Shown here piece after piece: positions 1 through 4,455 of a stretch of 7,953 nucleotides of DNA (positions are counted from its first letter, which is position 1; every line of letters begins with the position of its first letter). Where the stretch lies: contig CAAFHY010000106.1 of the NCBI GenBank assembly GCA_900762805.1, positions 1 to 7,953 on the forward strand, written 5' to 3'. Source of the DNA: Oscillospiraceae bacterium. Lineage in GTDB: Bacteria > Bacillota > Clostridia > Oscillospirales > Ruminococcaceae. The notes beneath the pieces were generated by a model. The model was not told the DNA's origin. It made no database searches and saw nothing but the letters and a program-made list of their open reading frames with translations. The translations under genes and the position numbers were made by a program.

Positions 1-22
1 ACGGGAATATTTTCAAAAAACC

Positions 23-51
23 TTGTAATCCTATAAACATACTGGTATAAT
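23..51 (+). promoter_or_regulatory. Sigma-A promoter of the Fe-S operon
   Basis: The -10 box is a perfect TATAAT at 46-51, preceded by TG at 43-44, which makes an extended -10 (TGGTATAAT). The -35 box is TTGTAA at 23-28, four of six bases matching TTGACA, with a 17-base spacer. Transcription would begin near position 58. The first gene has an AAAGGAGG ribosome binding site at 61-68 before its ATG at 77, so the untranslated leader is only about 20 bases. No other promoter is evident before any of the three downstream genes, which fits a single transcript. Confidence 0.8.
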
Positions 52-54
52 AGG
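30..54. promoter_or_regulatory. Candidate regulator-binding inverted repeat over the promoter
   Basis: CCTAT at 30-34 is mirrored by ATAGG at 50-54. Nested inside are ATAC at 39-42 and GTAT at 45-48, separated by two bases. The nested half-sites run into the -10 box, where a bound repressor would block RNA polymerase. Rrf2-family regulators often repress their own operons through such sites, so autoregulation by the first gene is a reasonable inference. The repeat is short and AT-rich, and it could be chance. Confidence 0.3.
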
Positions 55-76
55 TTTATGAAAGGAGGGCGGCAGT

Positions 77-535
77 ATGGTAACATCAAAAGGGCGCTAC
101 GCCATGCGCGTCATGCTCGATCTGGCCGGCCACAACGACGGCAGCTATCAGCCGCTCGCCGATATCGCCGTCCGTCAGGGTATCTCTGAAAAATATCTTG
201 AGAGCATCATGCTCCCGCTCGGCAAGGCGGGGCTGGTCGAGGCGCTGCGCGGCAAGGGCGGCGGATACCGGCTGACCCGCGAGCCGGACGGTTATACCGT
301 TGGTGAGATTCTCAGCGCTGTTGAACGCACGCTCAAGCCGGTGTCCTGTCTTGAAACGATGGGCGGCGGCTGTGACCGACCCGGCGGCTGCGCTTCGCTG
401 CCCGTCTGGCGCAGGCTGGGCCGCCTCATCGACGATTATCTCGGCAGCGTCACGCTGCTCGATGTTCTGGAGGGGCGCGACGAGCATCCCGCGCCGCAGG
501 AAGGGTCGAGGGACCATGTTCAAACGACGAAATGA
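77..535 (+). CDS. iscR: Rrf2-family (IscR-like) Fe-S-sensing transcription regulator
   Basis: A 152-residue protein, the usual length for Rrf2 regulators. The N-terminal winged helix-turn-helix spans about residues 1-70. It includes the family pattern YLE (40-42; E42 lines up with E43 of E. coli IscR) and the wing motif RGKGGGYRL starting at 58. Three cysteines, C91, C99 and C105, sit where IscR binds its [2Fe-2S] cluster (C92, C98, C104 in E. coli). The spacing is x7 then x5 rather than x5 then x5, and the fourth E. coli ligand, His107, is not conserved: the equivalent residue is Leu108. CymR-type Rrf2 proteins lack these cysteines, so cluster sensing is more likely than cysteine-metabolism sensing through CysK. 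It is first in the operon, directly behind the promoter, with a strong ribosome site at 61-68. Autoregulation is inferred from position. The last 20 bases overlap cysE. Confidence 0.9.
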   Translation: MVTSKGRYAMRVMLDLAGHNDGSYQPLADIAVRQGISEKYLESIMLPLGKAGLVEALRGKGGGYRLTREPDGYTVGEILSAVERTLKPVSCLETMGGGCDRPGGCASLPVWRRLGRLIDDYLGSVTLLDVLEGRDEHPAPQEGSRDHVQTTK

Positions 536-1178
536 AGATATCCGGGTCATTCTGGACCGCGATCCCGCGGCCACCGGTGCGCTTCAGGTAGCGCTGCTGT
601 ACCCCGGTTATCGCGCGGTGCGCATGCACCGGCGGGCGCAGTGGCTGCTGCGCCACCATATGCCTTTTTTGGCGCGGCTGGTCTCCCAGCGCGCGGCACG
701 GAAAACAGGCATCGAAATTCATCCGGGCGCCACGCTCGGCCGGCGGCTGTTCATCGACCACGGGACAGGCGTCGTCATCGGGGAGACGGCGGTCGTCGGC
801 GACGACTGCACCATCTACCAGGGCGTCACGCTCGGCGGCACCGGCAAGCATGTCGGCAAACGCCACCCCACTGTAGGGAACGGCGTCATGATCGGCGCAG
901 GCGCTAAACTGCTTGGCCCCATCACCATTGGGGACGGCACGTGCATCGCCGCCGGCGCCGTGGTCATCAATGATATCCCGGCCAACTGCACAGCCGTCGG
1001 CGTGCCGGCCAGAGTGGTGCGCATCGGCGGCCATCGGGTCGAGGAGCTTGATCAGACCGGCATCACAGACCCCGTAGCCCAGCAGATCTGCATTTTGCAG
1101 CAGCGTGTGGGCGAGCTTGAAAAGACCATAAATGCATTGAAGGAGGAGCAGAGTGGTACACAAGGTATATGCGGATAA
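516..1178 (+). CDS. cysE: Serine O-acetyltransferase
   Basis: Converts L-serine and acetyl-CoA to O-acetyl-L-serine, the first step of cysteine synthesis in the cytoplasm. The 220-residue protein is the short bacterial form; it lacks the long N-terminal helical extension of the 273-residue E. coli enzyme. The YPGYRAVRMHRRAQWL helix (29-44) leads into the left-handed beta-helix of hexapeptide repeats from EIHPGA (67-72) to VGVPAR (161-166). Asp81-His82 in DHGTG and His117 in KRHP match the catalytic D157/H158 and H193 of E. coli CysE, with the same 35-residue His-His spacing. The C-terminus (about 188-212) is a short predicted coiled coil. The ATG at 516 is chosen because the family alignment begins there; the open frame extends upstream to 300 only inside the regulator gene. 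It overlaps the regulator by 20 bases and nifS by 26, so translation is probably coupled. An O-acetylserine sulfhydrylase (cysK) is not in the window. Confidence 0.95.
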   Translation: MFKRRNEDIRVILDRDPAATGALQVALLYPGYRAVRMHRRAQWLLRHHMPFLARLVSQRAARKTGIEIHPGATLGRRLFIDHGTGVVIGETAVVGDDCTIYQGVTLGGTGKHVGKRHPTVGNGVMIGAGAKLLGPITIGDGTCIAAGAVVINDIPANCTAVGVPARVVRIGGHRVEELDQTGITDPVAQQICILQQRVGELEKTINALKEEQSGTQGICG

Positions 1179-2349
1179 CGCCGCAACGACAAAAATGAGC
1201 CCGACCGCCATCCAGACGGCAATCCGGTACATGGAGGGCGAGTACGGCAACCCCTCCAGCCTCTACGAAATGGGGCAGAAGACCAAGGAGGCCGTCGAGC
1301 AGGCGAGAGCCGACATCGCGGCCTGCTTTGGCGCCAAGCCCAATGAGATCATCTTCACCTCAGGCGGCAGCGAGGCCGACAATCAGGCGCTCTTTACCGG
1401 CGCCATGATCGGTCAGCGCAAGGGGAAAATGCACATCATTTCAACGGCCTTTGAGCATCACGCCGTGCTGCACACCCTCAAGAAGCTTGAAACGATGGGC
1501 TTCACGGTGACGCTGCTGCCCGTTCATGAGAACGGCATCGTCCGGCCTGAGGAGGTCAAGGCGGCTATCACGCCCGATACGGCGCTGGTCAGCGTCATGT
1601 ATGCCAACAACGAGATCGGCACCATCCAGCCCATCGCCGAGATCGGCGCTGTCTGCCGTGCGGCCGGCGTGCTCTTCCACACCGACGCCGTGCAGGCGGC
1701 CGGCCATCTGCACATCAATGTCAAGGAAGAAAACATTGATATGCTGTCGCTGTCGGCCCATAAGTTCCACGGCCCCAAGGGCATGGGCGCGCTCTATATG
1801 CGCACCGGTGTCCGCCCCTATGTGCTGATCGAGGGCGGCGCGCAGGAGCGCGGCCGCCGCGCCGGCACCGAGAATGTGCCCGGCATCATGGCAATGGCGG
1901 CGGCCCTCAAGGAGAGCTGCGAGGCCATCGACCGCAACATGGTCAAGGTCGGCGCCATGCGCGACCGGCTGATCGAGGGCCTGTCCAGGATTCCGCATTC
2001 GGCGCTCAACGGCGACCGCACCCACCGTCTGCCCGGCAACGTCAACTTCTGCTTTGAGGCCATCGAGGGCGAGTCGCTGCTGCTGCTGCTTGACGACGCC
2101 GGCGTCGAGGCCTCGTCCGGCTCGGCCTGCACCTCCGGCTCGCTCGATCCCAGCCATGTGCTGCTGGCCATCGGCCGCCCGCATGAGATCGCCCACGGCT
2201 CGCTGCGCCTGACGCTGAGCGAATATAACACCGAGGCCGATGTCGATCACATCCTCCGTGAGGTGCCGCGCATCGTGGAGCTGCTTCGCAATATGTCCCC
2301 CATTTGGGAAGAACAACAGAAAGGACTGAAAGAATATGTTATACAGTGA
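1153..2349 (+). CDS. nifS: Cysteine desulfurase (NifS/IscS type, class I)
   Basis: PLP enzyme that takes sulfur from L-cysteine as a persulfide, leaving alanine, and passes it to the NifU scaffold. At 398 residues it is typical for the group. The N-terminal DNAATTK motif (8-14), His102, and HTDAVQ (176-181, with Asp178 and Gln181 for PLP) are all present. The PLP lysine is Lys204 in SAHKFHGPKG, and the persulfide-forming cysteine is Cys326 in the loop SSGSACTSGS (321-330), followed by LDPSHVL. The loop has the class I (NifS/IscS) layout rather than that of SufS. Translation starts at GTG 1153, six bases after a perfect AGGAGG at 1141-1146, so this start is well supported. The gene overlaps cysE by 26 bases and nifU by 14. 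In this operon it works in general Fe-S assembly; no nitrogenase genes are present. Confidence 0.96.
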   Translation: MVHKVYADNAATTKMSPTAIQTAIRYMEGEYGNPSSLYEMGQKTKEAVEQARADIAACFGAKPNEIIFTSGGSEADNQALFTGAMIGQRKGKMHIISTAFEHHAVLHTLKKLETMGFTVTLLPVHENGIVRPEEVKAAITPDTALVSVMYANNEIGTIQPIAEIGAVCRAAGVLFHTDAVQAAGHLHINVKEENIDMLSLSAHKFHGPKGMGALYMRTGVRPYVLIEGGAQERGRRAGTENVPGIMAMAAALKESCEAIDRNMVKVGAMRDRLIEGLSRIPHSALNGDRTHRLPGNVNFCFEAIEGESLLLLLDDAGVEASSGSACTSGSLDPSHVLLAIGRPHEIAHGSLRLTLSEYNTEADVDHILREVPRIVELLRNMSPIWEEQQKGLKEYVIQ

Positions 2350-2764
2350 AAAGGTAATGGATCATTTCCGCAATCCCCGCAATGTCGGCGTCATTGAGGA
2401 TGCCGATGGCGTCGGCGAGGTCGGCAATGCCGTCTGCGGCGATATTATGAAGATGTATATCAAGGTGAAGGACGGCATCATCACCGATGTCAAATTCAAC
2501 ACCTTCGGTTGCGGCTCGGCCATCGCCACCAGTTCGATGGCGACCGAGCTTATCAAGGGCAAGCCGGTGTCCGAGGCGCTCCGGCTTTCCAACAAGGCGG
2601 TGGTCGAGGCGCTCGATGGTCTGCCGGCCTACAAGCTGCACTGCTCGGTGCTGGCCGAGGAGGCCATCAAGGCCGCTGTCAAGGATTATTACGACAGGAA
2701 CGGCATTGCCTACGACCCGAAGGATTTTCCGGAGCATTGCTGTACCGGCTGCGGGCACGAATAA
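2336..2764 (+). CDS. nifU: Fe-S cluster assembly scaffold (NifU/IscU)
   Basis: Scaffold on which the cluster is built from iron and NifS-delivered sulfur. The 142-residue protein is a single IscU-type domain without the ferredoxin and C-terminal domains of full NifU. Cluster ligands are visible: Cys34 with Asp36 (NAVCGD), Cys59 (FGCGSA) and Cys103 (LHCSVLAEEAIKAAV). Where E. coli IscU has LPPVK, the site recognised by the HscA chaperone, this protein has LPAYK (96-100); no hscA/hscB is in the window. The C-terminus ends in a Cys/His-rich tail, HCCTGCGHE (134-142), with Cys135, Cys136 and Cys139, absent from E. coli IscU and possibly metal-binding. The ATG at 2336 follows AAAGGA at 2320-2325 and lies inside nifS. 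A terminator directly downstream ends the operon. Confidence 0.96.
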   Translation: MLYSEKVMDHFRNPRNVGVIEDADGVGEVGNAVCGDIMKMYIKVKDGIITDVKFNTFGCGSAIATSSMATELIKGKPVSEALRLSNKAVVEALDGLPAYKLHCSVLAEEAIKAAVKDYYDRNGIAYDPKDFPEHCCTGCGHE

Positions 2765-2783
2765 GCGCTGCACGGCAGTATAC

Positions 2784-2817
2784 AAACAGGGGGCAGCCGC
2801 CGCTGCCCCCTGTTTTC
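2784..2817 (+). terminator. Intrinsic terminator of the Fe-S operon
   Basis: A perfect 13-bp stem pairs AAACAGGGGGCAG (2784-2796) with CTGCCCCCTGTTT (2803-2815) around a six-base loop, and runs into TTTT and C. It begins 19 bases after the nifU stop. The stem is flanked by A and T runs, so it could also stop transcription arriving on the other strand. Confidence 0.93.
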
Positions 2818-2830
2818 TGTCCGCCGCCGC

Positions 2831-2859
2831 TGGAAAAGGGGGCGCGCATCGGGTATAAT
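2831..2859 (+). promoter_or_regulatory. Promoter of ridA
   Basis: A perfect TATAAT at 2854-2859 has TGGAAA at 2831-2836 (four of six to TTGACA) 17 bases upstream. It lies just after the operon terminator, so ridA is transcribed independently. The predicted start is near 2866 and the ribosome site GGAGGAA at 2891-2897. Confidence 0.7.
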
Positions 2860-2863
2860 TAAA

Positions 2864-2888
2864 GCAGAAATCTGCAATCTCTGCAATC
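2864..2888 (+). repeat. Palindrome and tandem 9-bp repeat in the ridA leader
   Basis: GCAGA (2864-2868) and TCTGC (2871-2875) form an inverted repeat with a two-base centre at the predicted transcription start. It is joined to an exact tandem duplication of TCTGCAATC (2871-2879 and 2880-2888). The second copy ends two bases before the Shine-Dalgarno sequence. The placement would suit an operator or a translation-control element, but no known binding site is recognised. Confidence 0.45.
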
Positions 2889-2903
2889 AGGGAGGAATCC
2901 ACC

Positions 2904-3278
2904 ATGAAAAAGATCGAGACTGTCAAGGCTCCGGCCGCTATCGGGCCGTATTCGCAGGGCATGATCGCGGGCGGGCTGGTATTTACGTCGGGCCAGCTGC
3001 CGGTCGATCCGGCCACCGGCGCCATCGAGGCCGTCGATATTGAGGGACAGGCCCGCCGGTCGATAGAAAATGTTGCCGCCGTGCTGGAGGCGGCCGGCAG
3101 CCGGCTCGACCGGGTCGTCAAGACGACCTGCTATCTTCAGCACATCGGCGATTTTGCCGCGTTCAACGCCGTGTACGAGAAGTATTTTACCGGCAAGCCG
3201 GCCCGAAGCTGCTTTGAGGTGGCGGCGCTGCCCAAGGGCGCGCTGGTCGAAATTGAAGCAGTGGCCGAGCTGGATTAG
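2904..3278 (+). CDS. ridA: RidA family reactive intermediate (enamine/imine) deaminase
   Basis: Hydrolyses 2-aminoacrylate and related imines or enamines released by PLP enzymes, giving keto acids and ammonia and so protecting PLP enzymes from damage. The 124-residue length is typical of the YjgF/YER057c/UK114 family, whose members form trimers in the cytoplasm. Signature segments are IGPYSQ (13-18, Tyr16), SGQLPVDP (29-36) and ARSCFEVAALPKGALVEIEA (100-119). Arg101, Cys103 and Glu116 correspond to Arg105, Cys107 and Glu120 of E. coli RidA with identical spacing, so it belongs to the true RidA subgroup with the carboxylate-binding arginine. The ATG at 2904 follows GGAGGAA. It has its own promoter but sits right behind a cysE-nifS operon; serine and cysteine metabolism is a known source of 2-aminoacrylate, which fits a protective role. 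Confidence 0.95.
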   Translation: MKKIETVKAPAAIGPYSQGMIAGGLVFTSGQLPVDPATGAIEAVDIEGQARRSIENVAAVLEAAGSRLDRVVKTTCYLQHIGDFAAFNAVYEKYFTGKPARSCFEVAALPKGALVEIEAVAELD

Positions 3279-3287
3279 CGCGTGCCG

Positions 3288-3315
3288 CCGGCCGGGCGTT
3301 TTCCGCCCCGGCCGG
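3288..3315 (+). terminator. Possible weak terminator or 3' hairpin of ridA
   Basis: Nine bases after the ridA stop, CCGGCCGGG (3288-3296) pairs with CCCGGCCGG (3307-3315), with two more pairs possible around a bulged C and a TTTT-containing loop. The following bases are TTCCCC, without a real T-tract. It is therefore a poor intrinsic terminator and may instead protect the mRNA 3' end. Confidence 0.35.
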
Positions 3316-3520
3316 TTCCCCGGCGGATATGCGGCTGTTTTCCGGCAGGAGACCGATCTGTCTCGCGGCGGGGCGTGTCTGCGGCCGGGGAGCGGCCGGG
3401 ATGTTTCCGCTTGCAGGCGGGCGGTCTTTTCGGGGCGCCTGACCGGCAGCGAGGGATGACGGCGGGCTGCTGTTATTGGCCGGGGGGGCTTGTCCGCTCT
3501 CTGCCGTTAAAGCAAGCTGT
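3316..3520. other. GC-rich intergenic stretch without a supportable gene
   Basis: Together with its flanking hairpins this is the 306-base gap between ridA and spoIIID, which converge. Open frames that cross it run on through spoIIID or its terminator, have no ribosome site and give arginine/proline/glycine-rich translations typical of non-coding GC-rich DNA. No RNA gene or known repeat was recognised. Confidence 0.6.
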
Positions 3521-3564
3521 GCGCCGCGGGAGGGCTGTTTTTGCCCTTCCGCGGCGCCATTTTT
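3521..3564 (+). terminator. Strong hairpin terminator between convergent ridA and spoIIID
   Basis: GCGCCGCGGGAGGGC (3521-3535) pairs with GCCCTTCCGCGGCGC (3543-3557) over 15 positions with one G-U wobble and a seven-base loop. CATTTTT follows, so it works best for plus-strand transcripts, meaning ridA read-through. On the minus strand it begins 28 bases after the spoIIID stop but is followed only by a broken T-tract. It may serve both genes. Confidence 0.75.
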
Positions 3565-3584
3565 GCGTAGCGTGCCGGAGGCCG

Positions 3585-3848
3585 CTACTGCCGGGCGGCC
3601 AGCATCTTCAGTCGATATTTTTTCCGTGTCGCCAGCCCGCCGCGGAGATGGCGCTCGCTCTTGTTCTTTTGTAGCACCGACTGCACCAGCACCCACAGCC
3701 GCCGGTCGATGTGGTACAGCCGCTTGGCGACGTCCGAAAAAACGGTGCTTTTGGAGACGCCGAAGGCTGCGCCGGCCGCCCGCACGGTGCAGCCGGTCGC
3801 CGCTATGTATCTGCCGAGTTGTATTGCACGATCGCGGGGATCGGCCAT
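3585..3848 (-). CDS. spoIIID: Stage III sporulation transcriptional regulator SpoIIID
   Basis: Small DNA-binding protein of the mother cell during endospore formation. In Bacillus subtilis it activates or represses many sigma-E genes and helps switch to sigma-K. The 87-residue length fits the family (93 in B. subtilis). The N-terminal RAIQLGRYI precedes a helix-turn-helix at about 21-43 containing GVSKSTV (30-36), identical to the B. subtilis protein. The family signature RHLRGG-ATRKKY follows (66-78), then the basic C-terminal region that also contacts DNA. The ATG at 3848 lies about ten bases after AGGAAGG (minus strand, 3859-3865). It stands alone, convergent with ridA and downstream of an unrelated operon that is separated by a terminator. 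It is good evidence that the host makes endospores. Confidence 0.95.
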   Translation of the reverse strand: MADPRDRAIQLGRYIAATGCTVRAAGAAFGVSKSTVFSDVAKRLYHIDRRLWVLVQSVLQKNKSERHLRGGLATRKKYRLKMLAARQ

Positions 3849-3879
3849 GCTGCCACCGCCTTCCTGTCATCTGTGCCAT

Positions 3880-3907
3880 ACCTATGACGGCGCGGCGGAG
3901 ATTATGC
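3880..3907 (-). promoter_or_regulatory. spoIIID: Candidate sigma-E-like promoter of spoIIID
   Basis: On the minus strand GCATAAT (3907-3901) lies 14 bases before CATAGGT (3886-3880). This resembles the sigma-E pattern, an ATA-containing -35 and a CATA-led -10 with a 13-15 base spacer. The start would be near 3873, giving a 25-base leader that contains the ribosome site. In B. subtilis spoIIID is transcribed by sigma-E. The -10 match is partial, and TGGCATAAT could instead be read as an extended -10 for sigma-A. Confidence 0.4.
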
Positions 3908-4102
3908 CAGAGAAATACAAACAGTATATTTCTGACAGGATATGACAGATTTTGCGCCGGCAGGACGCTTTCTCCGGTGCCGAGAAGCGGTGGGAATTCG
4001 GCGCGGAGCAAACCGTGGGCGCGGGAAGAGTCGCTTGCGGCAGACGCGAAAAGCAGCCTGCAGCGTATCGGAGCCGGCTTGTTTCGAAAGCGCGCGGCGC
4101 GC

Positions 4103-4139
4103 AAAAACGGCTGGGGAACGGCTATGCCGTTCCCCAGCC
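4103..4139 (-). terminator. Intrinsic terminator of the Nudix-GDPD-M32 operon
   Basis: A perfect 14-bp stem pairs GGCTGGGGAACGGC (4109-4122) with GCCGTTCCCCAGCC (4126-4139) around a three-base loop. Read on the minus strand it is followed after one G by TTTTT (4107-4103). It is the first convincing terminator after the M32 gene, about 310 bases past its stop. It separates that operon from spoIIID on the same strand. On the plus strand the tail is only TTCATTT. Confidence 0.85.
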
Positions 4140-4283
4140 TTCATTTGTTCGGCGGCAAGCGAAAAGCGCCTGTTTTTGCCGCCCGCCGCGCAGGCAGTCA
4201 GAGGGTGCAGTGCAGTCGCCGCCGTCGGCTGCGGGTTTTCGGACCGGCGCGCGGGAGGTCGGAGGCGCTGCCAGCTTCACCTA

Positions 4284-4403
4284 TTCAATGGGGTGCTGCG
4301 CTTTCGCGCTCCGCGGTCGGCGCGCGGAAGGACAAGGGTGCTGCCCCGACTTTGCCGCTCCTGTTTTTTTCAATGGGGCGCCGCGCCGCTCACGGTCGGT
4401 GCG
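4284..4403. repeat. Pair of imperfect direct repeats
   Basis: Copy one begins TTCAATGGGGTGCTGCGC (4284-4301) and copy two TTCAATGGGGCGCCGCGC (4369-4386). The first ten bases are identical and the next eight differ at two T/C positions. Similarity resumes after a gap of about six bases in copy two, ending in GGTCGGCGCG against GGTCGGTGCG. The copies start 85 bases apart. It resembles a degenerate intergenic repeat unit; no known family is recognised. Confidence 0.6.
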
Positions 4404-4455
4404 TGTCCGACGCCGAGCTTCCTGCGGGGCTTTTACACCCCGCCGCGCCGCTCAC
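4379..4455. repeat. Exact 15-bp direct repeat, one copy spanning the M32 stop codon
   Basis: CGCCGCGCCGCTCAC occurs at 4379-4393 and again at 4441-4455. The second copy contains the stop codon of the M32 gene (4452-4454, minus strand), and the first lies within the downstream imperfect repeat. This suggests that the repeat unit extends to the gene end, perhaps through a local duplication. The low-complexity GC content reduces the significance. Confidence 0.5.

Larger units (their letters stand above)
3949..4451. other. About 500 bases without a supportable gene upstream of spoIIID
   Basis: This gap separates spoIIID from the end of the minus-strand peptidase gene. It holds one strong minus-strand terminator (4103-4139), a pair of imperfect direct repeats (4284-4403), a 15-bp repeat shared with the peptidase stop region, and small GC-rich hairpins such as GCGGGG/CCCCGC at 4424-4429 and 4438-4443. 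Open frames on both strands are long only because GC-rich DNA has few stops. They lack ribosome sites and recognisable domains. A small RNA cannot be excluded. Confidence 0.6.

Noticed and set aside
300..515. An upstream extension of the cysE frame
   Set aside because: It lies wholly inside the regulator gene, has no homology and would add 72 residues before the normal family start at 516.
1441..2316. An 875-base minus-strand frame opposite nifS
   Set aside because: Antisense shadow; the nifS reading has complete PLP and cysteine active-site motifs.
3902..4144. A possible 80-residue arginine-rich protein upstream of spoIIID
   Set aside because: Its frame runs through the terminator hairpin and the spoIIID promoter region, has no clear ribosome site and has the biased composition of non-coding GC-rich DNA.
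4151..4183. GGCGGCAA/TTGCCGCC inverted repeat as a terminator
   Set aside because: The stem is only eight pairs with a 17-base loop and no T-tract follows on either strand; the adjacent hairpin at 4109-4139 is far stronger.
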